NCBI GenBank assembly: GCA_019454045.1
Contig: SKCR01033465.1
Span: forward strand, 36,687-100,686
Source: Zanthoxylum bungeanum
Lineage: Eukaryota; Streptophyta; Magnoliopsida; Sapindales; Rutaceae
Length of the DNA stretch: 64,000 nt
Direction of reading: 5' to 3'
A program made the translations under genes and the position numbers. How positions within the stretch are numbered: position 1 is the stretch's first letter; the number at the start of each line of letters is the position of its first letter. Of the stretch, positions 34,237 to 48,319 are shown piece by piece. The notes under the pieces are model-generated. The model had not been told where the DNA came from and ran no database searches. It worked only from the letters and a program-made list of their open reading frames with translations.

Positions 34237-37200
34237 ATGGTATCAGAGCGGTTATTAAGCATGAAATTGAATTAGGGTTCTTAACTTAATTTTGGTATTT
34301 TTGATTTGAGCATGTTTTTGGAAAATTGTTTGTTTGAGCATGCTTATAATATGTTAACTTGAGTTGTGCATGATCAATTTGAAGAAAAATTAATTGGATT
34401 AATTTTCCCCAAATTTTGGGGCTTGGCCGAATGGTATAGAACCCTAGCTCTTGGTATTTTTGATTTTAAATTTTAGACAATTGTATGTTTAAAATGCATG
34501 GGATATATTAATTGTGATTAATTGGATTGAAATCAAAATTGATATAAAAATTCCCTAATTGCCGAGAGCTTAAGAGCATGTTGGGATTTATTTGCTTCAA
34601 TTATGTGGACATGAATTGAAATAATTAAAGCATGATTAATTATGTAAATTGTATTTTGGAAATATTGATTTAAATAATTAATTATGGCTAATACACGTAA
34701 TTGATTAAATTATGATATTTGGAATATTGAAATTTAATTAGTTGGGCTAAATTTGGAATTGGGCTAAAAATGTTGTATTTGGGCTTAATGGGTTTGGTTG
34801 GGCCAAGTATGGTTTAGGATAATTGGTTGGATCCAATTGGGCCTAAAACCATTTCCATAAAGTCCAAATATAATTAATGGACCTTTAAATATTTTAATTG
34901 GGCCTAATGGGCCTAAATTGATTTTTGGCAAATGGTGATTCCTTATTGGGCTTTGGTTGCCAAAGTCCATGCCTTATAAATTAATTGAAAGCCCATTGGA
35001 CTTTAATTAAATTGACATTGGATGTTAATTGGGCTTTGAGACCCGTAATGATTAGATTTAGAATCTAAGTCCCCAAGCTCATTAATAAAGTGTAATTATT
35101 TAATTTGGAATTAAATAAAGAATTAGTATTGAATACGAATTAAATTGGATTTAATATTGTAGTTTAATATAATTCAAGAATTCGTACTTTGAGTACTTAT
35201 TCTTAAACGAGTTGGACTCGCGCAAATCAAATCGTTGTTTGAACATTGGATGATGATCATTAATCAAAGATTAATTAATTGGATTAGATTGATTGACAAC
35301 ATGCTTTGTGTGAATACATGGATGTGATGTGAATAATGTATATCGGATGGATATTAGATGGGTGAGGGCAATTTGGAAATTGTTGTAATAATTTAGAATT
35401 TATTAAATGGACCTGCGTGTCCAGCCTATTACCTCTTGATCTTTTGTATTTCTCTTCTCACCTATTCCCCTCAATGTAAATGAGGTTTCTTTAGAAGTGT
35501 TATGTAATTGGGTAGAAGTAAGATTTGTGGTAGCGGAAGAGAGGAATGTGAGAGATTTGTTCTAGGAACAAAATGTTTTAATATCCATCCGCATATCATT
35601 ATTAATTTATTTATCGCGCCTTATTATGCTTTTAGAATGCATGCTTAAGGTGTATGATGAGACCTAATCAAAGATAATTAATTGGTTGCCAATTACGCGA
35701 AAAACCCTCAACAAATATTAAGCGTGTTTTCCTTCCATTGAATGATTCATTCTCAAGATCCAGATTGGCACTGGTTTGTTGGGCAAAGTCAAGACCTTTG
35801 TCCATCGCGGAGGATGTGTTTGAATCATGAAGGCTTTGTTCCATATCGCATGTCTTGTCCAAGTTGTGATTTGTTGGCCAAAGTCAAGATCACTTCTTGT
35901 CCATCGACATCGATTACGAAGCTTTCCAAGGTCAATGGGTCCCGCTTAACTGGAATCATTAAGCTTGTTGTGCCAAAGCCAAGGCTTAGTGATTCAGAGG
36001 AAAAAGGTTAGGGAATATATCGAATATATTGGCATATATTAGATATATGTTTCGGATTTGGATGTCCACCTACTGGATCTAGGAATTGGATGAGATCCAA
36101 TTGATCTTAGAGATCTACCTAGTTAAATATCATACCTTGTTGGCCAAAGTCAAGGGTGTGTTATTTAACGGGATCCTAGCCCACTAGGAAACTAGGTTTC
36201 CCGAGTACTCAACAGAGGGTTAGAGGCTTGCCGAAAATAGTGGGAGGCAAGTATTAAATTTGCAATTTCGTTTAGATACTGCCAATACATGCTCATTTCA
36301 TTTTTCGTCATTATTTATAATAAATTTATTAGTTGGACTAATATTTAATTGTTGTTTTAATGGAACAGTTGGACTGTATTCAAACTACTTCAATTTATAG
36401 TTGATTATATAATTGGATTATAGTAATCAATATATTTGAATTTAACCAATCAAATTATAGTTGATTATATAGTTAGACTATAGTAATCATTATATTTAAT
36501 AGTACCCGAAATCGTTGATTGGATAGTTGGACTATTGGAATCAAGATAACTGAAAGATTAGCGTTTAAAACATAATCTGGGTAAAGATGTCTTTAAACGG
36601 CTTTAATTTTTAGATCGGAATAAAACCTCAGGATAGTCCTGGGAACTGAGAAGTTATTCTATTTGATAGAGTGACATCTCGGCCTAAGCCCGGAGTTGAG
36701 CAAATAATGGAGCATGAGTTTGGAAGACTCATGGTGATGATAACTTTAGTGCTCAATCCTTATGCTTGCCGCAAAGACTCCTTAATTTCTTCATCAGAAC
36801 TAAGGATTACATCCTTATAGTATGATATTGAAATTAAAGGATCTTCATAGATCCATACTTAGATCTATACTTAGATCTTAAAAGTACGAATTCCAATATA
36901 AAACTCTTGGAGAGTTAATGGCTATGCTCAATGAGAAAAAGCCAGAGTTTGCAAAAGGGCAAGAAGCGCAAGACACATCTTACTTCGACATCCCAGAAGG
37001 CCAAGGCTTGGCCGAAGGCTTCTAAGATGTGAATAAAAGGGCAAAGGCAAAATCATCACAATCTTCTAGGAAGACAAATGACATATCCCAAGATGTCTGC
37101 CTAAAATGTGGTAAACATGGTCACTGAAGTGTGACTGCCGAATGGACAAGGCAGACATGAAGGAAATGAAGAGGGGCAAGGCTCCGGCTTCAAGTATGTT

Positions 37201-38443
37201 TGTCATAAACATGTTTCACTACTGGTTTCAAAATTGGATTTTAGATACTAAGTGTTGTACAAATATATGTACTGATGTGCGGAATCTGCTGATTAGCAGG
37301 AGACTGACTTCAGTTGAGATCGATCTGCGAGTCGAAAACGGGACAAGAGTCGCTGTTTTAACCGTAGAGACCTAAGTTTAGGAACTACCCTTTGGGTATG
37401 TACTTAAATTAGGAAACTATTATAATGTACTTAGTTTGACTAGAAAACATTATCTCTATATCTAAATTTAACTTGTTGCGGGTATACCTTTATATTCTAG
37501 AACACTAAAGTGTTTTATTTTATAAAGATGATATTGAGATAAACACATTATATGTGAATAACAGTATTTATATTTTGAATATAAATGAATCTCAAACGTA
37601 TAACATGACAAACAAATAGCTCAAACTGAATTAATCAGATGAGACTTATAAGTGTCATTGATGTCTGGGACACATAAACAAGACTCGTATATCCACACTT
37701 TTGAAAAGTGGGTACTAGGACGGATTTGATTCTAATCAAATGATGTCTACGAATCTAGTTTATTAGGCAAAGTGCCTAAAACATCTTTTACTTGGTAAAA
37801 ATACAAGTGCAACCGATCTGTTAGCCCTCGTTCATAGTGACGTAAGTGGGCCCATATCTAGCTAGGCTAGAGGTGGATATGAACACTTCGTAACCTATAC
37901 GGATGTAGCATCACGTTATGGTTATATGTTTCTTTTGAAACATAAATCGGAAACTTTTGATAAATTCAAAGAGTTTCGACACGAAGTAGACAGACATACA
38001 GGCTAAAGTATTAAACCGTCACGGTTAGACTGTAGTGGAAAATACTTAAGCAATAAATTTTCTCGACTATTTGAAAGAGTATAGTATTCTTTCATAGTGG
38101 ACTCTTCACGGAACACCTCAATTTGACGGTGTGTCCGAACAGAGAGACCGAATTTGTTGGACATGATAAGGTTAATCATGAGTCGCTCTGAGCTACCATT
38201 TCCTTCTAGGGATACGCATTAAACAATGCAAAACTTATTTTGAATAAGGTCCATAAAAATCTGTTTGACAGACTTCATATTATATATGAAAAGGAAAGAA
38301 ACCGGGTTTTCTCATTCTGGAGATTTGGAATGCTAGGCATATGTTTGGATGATACCAAACTAAAACCCAAATCGGATAAGTGCCTAATTGTAGGTTATCC
38401 TAGGGAAACCAAAGTATAGTACTTATACAACTCACAAAAGAAC
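34237..38443 (+). pseudogene. B2 leader, gag, protease and integrase remnants
   Basis: A long leader (34250-36900) carries three copies of TTGTTGGCCAAAGTCAAG (35776, 35871 and 36137, one with a mismatch) and an array of GTTGGACTA-type repeats (36335-36545). A gag remnant reads KTLGELMAMLNEK near 36900, with a broken zinc knuckle CLKCGKHGH from 37098, where loss of one G gives a stop. Integrase wording NLLDMIRLIMSRSELPF appears near 38150-38200. Stops and shifts are frequent, so no protein is made. The region is cut at 38443 by B3. Confidence 0.8.
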
Positions 38444-40469
38444 TGTTGAGTTTCTAGTCCATAGGATCGAATAACAAACATGAAATAAGTGCGAATACAA
38501 ATCGAGAAAGTCACAGAATACTTACATCGATCAGTTGAGCGACGCGGGACGGGGGACGGGGAACGAACAAAAAATTCATTCTGCTCACTGCGCTGGTTCG
38601 GCAGTCAACTGCAACAGCTCACTGGTTTGCGCCCTTTGGAGGTCCTCGAACAAGCTCCAGCTTCGTCGAACGATTCCCGGCTCATGGGTGGACTTCCCTA
38701 TCACCTTCGCATGTCTCGTAAGTGTGCTAGCACTTGATGATTTGTCGTAAAACCATCACTCTTGCTTTTCTTTTTCTTTTCATCATTCGGCAGTTCACTG
38801 CCTCACAAAACAGAAGAAATTGGCGTGAGAGAGGGAGTGAGAAGAAGAAAGAGAGAATTGTGTTTGGTTTGAGAAATTTGTGTATCTTATACACAAATGT
38901 AAATTTCACATGCATTTCACTTGAATTTTCCTTTCAAAAAGCAAATCATTAAAGCCATAAATGGCACCAACCACACACATCACTTTCATCAATAATGAAT
39001 AGTGACTTGCGTCAATCACTCAAAGTGAAAGACATCCATCACTTGATTGACGAATGATGTGACGCTAGATGCGACTAGCGATTTGACGCTTGATTTGACG
39101 TGCCGCACTCGAATTCGAAATGCGAATGCGCTTACAAATAATCTCGGGCTCGGGTTCGCTAATTCCAAATTAACGAATTTCTGTTGCGTCGTAATTAAAT
39201 GATTACGCCTAGCGAAGTCACTCGCTAACGAATTAATTCTAAATTAACTCGCTCGCCCGAATTAAAAATTAATTTAATTCGCGTCGAAATCCAATTTCGT
39301 TTAATATATCAATATATTAATTTGCCGATTAATTCCAAATTAATTGTTATCTCTCTTTATGATATTTTATCCCAGATAAAAAATCTCCGCAATTAATCCC
39401 AGTTAATTTTCTCTCTCATCTAATTAATCCCAGATTAATTTGGAGTGCGAGTTATACGTCATCGGTGAATCTTTGGGTAATAAATTCGGTCGTCGGACCA
39501 TCCGAACACGTAAGTACCTCGTACTACGTTTATACCGATTTACAAGACAAGGTTGGCCTCTAGCAAAGCGCCATTCCTACCCAATTCTCCGGAAACATCC
39601 TTACAGGAATAAAGGATCTGTATCAAGCGTAGTATATCGTAGTATTGCGTATTTCTGTCCAGTATCGGATGATCACATGCGAGGCCTGGGGCTGGTACAG
39701 TTCTTGCCCCGTACGAAGCATATATCAGATAACAAGCAACTAGTCTCCTTAAAATCGGATAATCATGACCAAGTCATATTATCCCAACGGTTGCAACCTT
39801 ATATAGAGAACCAGTTTGTATCCCTGCACGATCATCAACTCCATATGACTGAAGTGACACTTCCGTCTTGACATCACACCCAACACACTATGATTCTCGA
39901 TATACCCAGAATTGGCGTACACAGAAACCAATTAAAACCCTGGACGACCTCAACCAAAGTATATTGATTGTCGTATGCATTAGCGGTGCAAGTCTCAGGT
40001 TAAGACCAAATACACCTACCCTGATTTCGGACTTCCATAGACACATAGTCATACTACCAATGGAATTCCGAGGGGGTCTTATCCAGAGCGAAGCTATTTC
40101 CCGTACCATCGGTGAAACACAACCTCCTATTACACTTGTATGAGTATCCTATACCCAAATATATGAGAACTATGCCGTTGTGCCCTCACAACGCGCACAA
40201 GTGTAATACTAGTCTTTTACGCATTCATCGATGTCCAATCTCGATAATGCTCTGACTAGGGATGTTTAATGATTTATCCTATGTGGACTGATACTGTCTC
40301 ATATCATTCTCCGTCCAGGAACAAATCATAGGGACCTCCTATCATTTATATATCTAGGTGATCTAATCACAAATGATAAGAGTGCAATCTCATTTGTCAC
40401 ATAGTTAATTTGTACAACAACACCGTGATCTGTACAAATAGTGACATTATGGGTCATAATTGTCCAACA
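38444..40469 (-). repeat. 3' LTR of B3
   Basis: This is 2026 bp. It lacks a stretch of about 36 bases (around GCGACCCATGAGATCCCC) that the other B3 LTR has at 47299-47335. It shows the shared family B motifs, including the GCGAGGCCTGGGGCTGGTAC segment at 39679. Confidence 0.92.
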
Positions 40470-43400
40470 ATCTCCCACTTAGCCTATAACCAGTCACTCG
40501 AGTGTTTGACACCCGAACTATGTACGGTTGGCTCAAATTGCTGATGAAAGACTTTCGTCAACGGATTTGCATGATTATCGTCTGATGCGATTTATTCGAT
40601 CATCACATCGCCACAATGTATGATCCGAACGAATCAGATGAATATCGAAGTATATATCTGGATCGTTGATGAGACCATTAATTCTTTAGCTTGTGCTTGA
40701 GCCTAGCTCAGCTGCTAACAGAACTATTCCTAATCCAATTAGGATATGGTTATCGACCCAGAAGGCTTTTATTGCCGCCTCAGCTGCAGCAATAACCCGC
40801 ATTTGTTGTTTATTCGGTAACAGTATCTTGCTTGGAAGATTTCCAGCTCACTGTACCGTTATTCAAACTGTATAGTACCGTTTGTGACTTATAGTCGTTT
40901 TATCGGTTTAAGAAACTTGCTACAGTGATCCCAGTCACTTCAAGTTCTCATTCTCCACAGATTAAGACTGCATACTTAGTTCTCTAAGATACTAACTGAT
41001 GTTCTTAACTTCAATCCAGTGACTATCACTCGGATTGGCCTGTTTGTGAATCCATATGCTCAAAGCGTATGAGACACCAGGTAGCGTACATTTTTCAATG
41101 TACGATTCCACGGAGAGTTTTCGAAAGTCAAGCTTTCACCGATAGTTTTATTATGGGAATATCATTTCTAAGAAATGATGTATTATCATTATTTATAGGA
41201 CATCCACTGTCAGTGCGCTCCCACTAACCCTCTTATATACACAAGAATCCTTTCGTTTTGAAATAAATCATATACCATTATGATTACATCAAAACGATAA
41301 TTCCATGAACCTAATGCTTGCTTCAATCCAAACATGGATCGAATAACCCGCAAACATTGTTTACTAGTTATGGTACGAAAAAATCGACAGGATGTTGTAA
41401 ACATCCTCCTACTGGTTTCCTTTTAAGGAAAGCGATTTTCCCGTAAAGCTGACACATTTCATAAATGAAACATGCAGCTTTTGCAAGCATTATCCAAATG
41501 GATTTACCGTGGCAACAGGTAAAAGGTTGAATCGTAATCAACACAATGTTGATAAAGATATTTTTCTGCTAAAAGCCTAGCTTTATACGTTGATATGTTA
41601 CCTTCCATGTATGTCTTCCTTGAAGATTTATATAGTACCAATAGGCACAATGCCTTGCGGTACATCAACTAGTATCCAAACTTGTTGATATACATGGAAT
41701 CCATTTCAGACTCATGACACTTTGTCATAATATGGAGTCGATACCTTGTATCACTACCTCATATGTAGTCAGTTGGTATTCCTCAATAAGATAGACATCT
41801 TTATGAGGTGAGATCAGAAACCCATACCCCAGGTTGTTTTCTGACTCTCTCCAACATACGCGGTTCTGTGTATTCAAAGATTAATGGTAATAGTTTCATC
41901 CTTGATGAACTATTTGTGTTCCATTAAGATTCGATGCCTAGAATAGTATAACTCCGATTTTCATCGAGTTATACTATCCTCCCACTTACCACTGCATATC
42001 GGTATTCCTCTTAGGAAGACCGTATGGTGAGCAACAATCTAATTGTTCTCTTGTGAGATGTATAAGTACAATACTTATGGTATCCCTAGGATAACCTACA
42101 ATTGGCATTTATCCAATTTGGGTTCTAGTTTGGTATCATCCAAACATATGCCCAGCACACCCAAATTATCAGGAATGTGAAACCCGGTTTCTTTCCCGTT
42201 CATATCTAATATGATATCTATCAAACAGATTATAATGGAACCTTATTCAAAATAAGTTCTGCACAGTTTATGCTTATTCGTTAAAGGAAATGGTAGCTCA
42301 GAGCGACTCATGATTAACCTTATCATGTCCAACAAGATTCGGTTACTCAGTTCGGACACAACGTCAAACTGACGTGTTCCGGAAGGAGTCCTCATTTGAA
42401 AGAATACTATACTCTTTCAAGTATATTAGAAACTTATTGCTTAAGTATTTTCCATTACGGTCTTACCGGGACGGTATAATACTTTAGCCGATATGTTTGT
42501 CTATTTCGTGTCGAAAATTGTAAAGTTTATAGTTTGTGTTCTTTAAAAGAAACACACAACCATTACGCGATGCCACATCCGTAAAAGTCACGAAATATTC
42601 ATATCCACATCTAGCCTAGCTAGACATGGGCCCACTTGCTTCACTATGAACTAGGGCTAACAGATTGGTGGGATTTACACTTTTACCAAGTAAAGGTGTT
42701 TTAGGCACTTTGCCCAATAAACTAGATTCGTAGACCTTATTTGATTGGGATCAAATTAGTCCTAGTACCCATACTTCAAAAGTGCGGATATACGAGTCTT
42801 GTTTGATTGTGTCTCAGACAACAATGCCACAATTAGTTTCACCTGATCAAATCAGTTGGAGCTATTTGTTTGTCATGTTATATATTTGAGATTATTTTAT
42901 ATTCAAAATATAAATTCTGTTATTCACATCTAATGTGTTTATCTCAATATCATCTTTATATAATAAAACACTTTAGTGTTCTAGAATATAAAGGTTTACC
43001 CGCAGCGGGTTAAACACTGATATAGAGATAATGTATCTAGTCAAACTAGTTACATTATAACAGTTTCCTATTTTAGGTACACACCCGAAGGTAGTTCCTA
43101 AACTTAGGTATCTACGGTTAAAATAGAGACTTTCATCCCGTTTACAATTCGCAGATAAATCTCTATTGAAGTCAGTATCCTGTTCAAAACAGATTCTGAA
43201 CATCAATATATATTTATGTATCACACTAAGTATTTAAAATCCAATTTAATACTAGTAGTGAACATAATCTTGACAAACATATTTGAAGTCAGAGCCTTGC
43301 TCGTTCTTCAATTCCTTCATGTCTGCTTTGTCCAAACGGCAGTCACGCTTCCGCGATCTCGTTGCCACAATTGTGCAGACATTTGGGGATATGTCATTTA

Positions 43401-46251
43401 TCTTCCCAGAAGACTATAATGATATTGCATTTGCCCTTTTTCACATTCCAGTAGCCTTTGGCCTAGCCTTGGCCTTCTAGAATATCGAAGTAATGTGCGA
43501 CTTGCGCTACTTGCCTAATTGCAAACTTTGACTTTATCTCCTTGAGAATTGTCATTAACTCTCCAAGAGTTTACTATTGCAATATTAGTACTTCTAAAAT
43601 CTAAGTATAAATTTATGAAGATCCTTCTATTTCTTTATCATACTTTAAGGATCTAATCATTATTTCTGATTAAGAAATTAAGGAGTCTACTGCGGTAAGT
43701 ATAATGGATTAAGCACTAAAGTTATCATCACATAATCTTCCAAAGATTATGCTATATTGTTTGCTTAACTCCGGGCTTAGGCTTAATATATTATTTTATC
43801 AAATAAAATAACTTATTATTTTTCAAGGACTATCCTGAAATTATTCCCATTTGAAAATTAAACCATTTAAATACATTTTCCCTAGGATTATGTATAAACG
43901 TCAATCTTTAAAGTTATATCTTAATTTCAATAGTCCAACTATTTAATCAACGATTCAGGTACTATTTATTATAATGATTACAATAGTTCAACTATTTAAT
44001 CAACTATAATTTAATAGATTAAAATCAATTATATTGATTACTATAATCCAATTATAAAATCAACTATAAATGAATAGTTTGAATATATAGTCCAACTATT
44101 TATTAAAACAACGTTTTAAATATTAGTCCAACTAACATTTAATTTATTTGACGAATGATATTGTTTGAGCGCGTATGGGGAGTAATTGAACGAATATTGC
44201 AAATTCAATTCTTGCCTCCCACTATTTTTCGGCGAGCCTTTAACCCTCTGTCGAGTACTCGGGAAACCGCATTTCCTAGTGGGCTAGGATCCCGTTAAAT
44301 ATCACACAATCTTGACTTTGGCCAACAAATTGTATGATAATTAACTAGGTAGATCTCTAAGATCAATTGGATCCATCCAATTCTAGATCCGGTAGGGGGA
44401 CATCCAAGTCCGAAACATATATCTTATATATGCCAATACATCCAATGTATTACCTAACCTTTTTCCTCTGAATCAACTAAGCCTTGGCTTTGGCACAAAA
44501 CTTAGTGATCCCAGTCAAGCGCGACCCATTGACCATGGAAAGCTTCGTAATCAATGTCGATGGACAAGAAGTGGTCTTGACTTTGGCCAACAAACCACAA
44601 CTTGGACAAGACACTGACATGTAACAAAACCTTCGTGATTCAAACACATCTTCGACAGACAAAGGCCTTGACTTTGGCGAACAAACCAATACCGTCTTAG
44701 ATCTTGAGTGAGAATCACTCAATGGAAGGAAAGACGCTTAATATTATGCGAGGGTTTTTCGCGTGCAAATTGGCAACCAATTTATTATCTTTGTTAAGGT
44801 CTCATCATCATACACCCTTAAACATGCATTCTAAACACAAATAATAAAGCGTATATGAAAAGTAATAATGATATACAGATGGATACTTTACACAATTGAT
44901 CCTAGATCAAATCTCTCCATTTCTCTCTCCCGCTAGCACATTGTATTACTTCTACCTGTTACACTACACTTCTAAAGAAACCTCATTTACATTGAGGGGA
45001 ATAGGTGAGAAGAGAATACAAAGAATAGAGAGGTATAAGGCTGGACACGCAGGTCCAATTAATAAATCGAATTTATTACAACAATTTCTAAAATTGTCTC
45101 ACCCATCTAATATCCATCCGATACATTATTCATGCATCGCAACCATGTATTCACACAAGCATGTTATCAATCAATCTAATCAAATTAATTAATCTGATAA
45201 TTAGTGATCATCCAATGTTCAAACAACGATTTGATTTTATTCGAGTCAAACTCGTTTTTGCAAATAAGTACTTAAAGTACGAATTCTAGAATTAAATTAA
45301 ACTACAACATTAAATCCAATTTAATATGCATTCAATTCTAATTCACTTATTTAATTCCAAATTAAATATCACACTTTATTTACGAATCTTTACGACTTAA
45401 ATTCCAAATTTAATCGTTACGGGTCTCAAAGCCCGATAAACGTCCAACGTCAATTTAATTAAAGTCCAATGGGCTTTTAATTAATTTCTCGAGGCGTGGA
45501 CTTTTGGTCAACTCGGGTCAAACCGAATAACCAAAATCCAATCCGGGAGTTACCCCATAAGCCTAGAAATCAATCTTGGCCCATTAGGCCCAATTAAACT
45601 TTAAAGGTTTATTAAGTCGCATTTGGGCTTTATGGAAGCGGTTTTGGGCCCAATTGGATCCAATCCAATTTGCCTTAACCCAACTTTGTACAACAAAGCC
45701 CATTAAACCCAATAACAACATATAAGCCCAAATACAATTTCAAGCCCAATTTAATTAAACACAAAAATTCCAAATTTCCCATTTAATTAAACTAAAGTGT
45801 ATTAACATAATTAATCACCCAAATCAATATTTCCAAAACACAAATTAGGCTAATTAATCATGCTCATCTACATCAATTAGTGTACAACACAAATTAATCA
45901 AAATCAAACCCAAACATGCTAGTTAAGTCTCGGCAAAGTGAGTATTTTATATCCAATTTCAAATCCAATCCAATTGAATCAAATTAAACATTAATTCATC
46001 ATCCCCAAACGATTTCTAATTCATCCAATGAACAAAAAATAAAAAAAATCACCAAGACAACATAAGGCATAACTCTCGGCCAAGCTCAAGAAATTTAGGA
46101 AATTTGTTCCAAACAAGATTTCTTCAAATTGATCAAATCAATCCTCAATAAAAACATATTTAAACATACTAATTCATCCAATTTCACAAATCATGCTCAA
46201 ACACATTTTTACCCAAATTTTAACCCTATGTCAAATTTCATGCTTTTACTC
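40470..46251 (-). pseudogene. B3 internal region: degraded gag-pol remnants
   Basis: Reading the minus strand from right to left gives first a leader with three copies of the TTGTTGGCCAAAGTCAAG motif (44667-44684, 44576-44593 and 44311-44328, some with mismatches). Next comes a GTTGGACTA-type array at about 43915-44135 and a zinc-knuckle remnant near 43330-43380. Integrase wording follows at 42280-42680, RT wording at 41210-41700 (MFGLKQALGSWNYRFD) and an RNase H remnant at about 40690-40870 (IAAAEAAIKAFW). Stops occur in every domain. Confidence 0.8.
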
Positions 46252-46264
46252 GCTCTGATACCAT

Positions 46265-48314
46265 TGTTGGAGTTTCTAGGTCCATAGGATCGAATCACAA
46301 ACATGAAATAAGTGCGAATACAAATCAAAAAGTCACGGAATACTTACATCGATCGGTTGAGCAATGCGGCAACGAACAAAAACTTCATTCTGCTCACTGC
46401 ACTGGTTCGGCAGTCCACTGCAACAGCTCACTGGTTTGCGCCCTTTGGAGGTCCTCGAACAAGCTCCAAGCTTCGTCGAACGATTCCCGGCTCATTGGTG
46501 GACTTCCCTATCACCATCGCATGTCTCGTAAGTGTGCTAGCACTTGATGATTTTGCCGCAAAACCATCACTCTTGCTTCCCTTTTTCTTTCCATCATTCG
46601 GCAGTTCACTGCCTCACAAAACAGAAGAAATTGGCGTGAGAGATGGAGTGAAGAAGAAAGAGAGAATTGTGTTTGGTTTGAGAAATTTGTGTATCTTATA
46701 AACACATGTAAATTTCACATGCATTTCACTTGAATTTGCCTTTCAAAAAGAAAATCATTAAAGCCATAAATGGCACCAACCACACACATCACTTCCATCA
46801 ATAATGAATAGTGACTTGCGTCAATCACTTAAAGTGAAAGACATCCATCACTTGATTGACGAATGATGTGACGCTAGATGCGACTAGCGATTTGACGCTT
46901 GATTTGACGTGCCGCACTCGAATTTGAAATACGAATGCGCTCTCAAATAATCTCGGGCTCGGGTTCGCTAATTCCAAATTAACGAATTTTCTGTTGCGTC
47001 GTAATTAAATGATTACGCCTAGCGAAATCACTATTCATGTCGCTAACGAATTAATTCTAAATTAACTCGCTCGCCCGAATTAAAATCTAATTTTAATTCC
47101 GCGTCGAAATCCAATTACGTTTAATATATCAAATATATTAATTTGCCGATTAATTCCAAATTAATAGTTATCTCTCTTTAATGATATTTTATCCCAGATA
47201 AAATATCTCCGCAATTAATCCCAGATTAATTTTCTCTCTCATCTAATTAATCCCAGATTAATTTAGAGTGCGAGTTATACGTCATCGTTGAATCTTTGGG
47301 AAGCGACCCATGAGATCCCCGGCTATATTGGCAGTAAATTCGGTCGCCGGACCTTCCGAACACGTAAGTACTTTGTACTCCATTTATACCGATTTACAAG
47401 ACAAGGTTGGCCTCTAGCAAAGCGCCATGCCTACCCAATTCTCTGGAAACATCCTTACAGGAATAAAGGATCTGTATCAAGCGTAGTATTGCTTATTTCT
47501 GTCCAGTATCGGATGATCACATGCGAGGCCTGGGGCTGGTACAGTGTCTGCCCCGTATGAAACATATATCGGATAACAAGCAACTAGTCTCTTTAAAATC
47601 GGATAATCATGACCAAGTCATATTATCCCAACGGTTGCAACCTTATATAGAGAATCAGTTTTGTATCCCTGCGCGATCATCAACTCCATATGACTGGAGT
47701 GACACTTCCATCTTGACATCACACCCAACACACTACGATTCTGGATATACCCAGAATTGGCGTACACAGAAACCGGTTAAAGCCCTGGACGACCTCAACC
47801 AAAGTATATTGATTGTCGTATGCATTGGCGGTGCAAGTCTCAGGTTAAGACCAAATACACCTACCCTGATTTCGGACTTCCATAGACACATAGTCATACT
47901 ACCAATGGAATTCCGAGGGGGTCTTATCCAGAGCGAAATTGTTTCCCGTACCATCGGTGAAACACAACCTCCTATTACACTTGCATGAGTATCATATACC
48001 CAAATATATGAGAACTATGCCGTTGTGCCCTCACAACCCGCACAAGTGTAATACTAGTCTTTTACGCATTCATCGATGTCCAATCTCGATAATGCTCTGA
48101 CTAGGGATGTTTAATGATTTATCCTACGTGGACTGATACTGTCTCATATCATTCTCCGTCCAGGAACAAATCATAGGGACCTCCTATCATTTATATATCT
48201 AGGTGATCTAATCACAAATGATAAGAGTGCAATCTCCTTTGTCACATAGTTAATTTGTACAACAACACTGTGATCTGTACAAATAGTGATGTTATGGGTC
48301 ATAATTGTCCAACA
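46265..48314 (-). repeat. 5' LTR of B3
   Basis: This is 2050 bp, TGTTGGAGTTT...TTGTCCAACA on the plus strand, with the PBS complement GCTCTGATACCA at 46252-46263 one base away. It carries inverted ATTAATCCCAGATTAAT motifs at about 47215-47265. Confidence 0.93.
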
Positions 48315-48319
48315 AGAAC

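Larger units (their letters stand above)
38444..48314 (-). mobile_element. Ty1/copia element B3, inverted, complete insertion
   Basis: This is 9871 bp on the minus strand with AGAAC duplications at 38439-38443 and 48315-48319. The 5' LTR is 46265-48314 and the 3' LTR is 38444-40469. The PBS complement is at 46252-46263 and the polypurine tract (minus) at about 40470-40485. It is inserted in the pol region of B2; the uninterrupted sequence is present in B1 (CACAAGAGAACAGTG near 57638). Coding remnants run right to left. It is degraded like B1 and B2. Confidence 0.94.
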
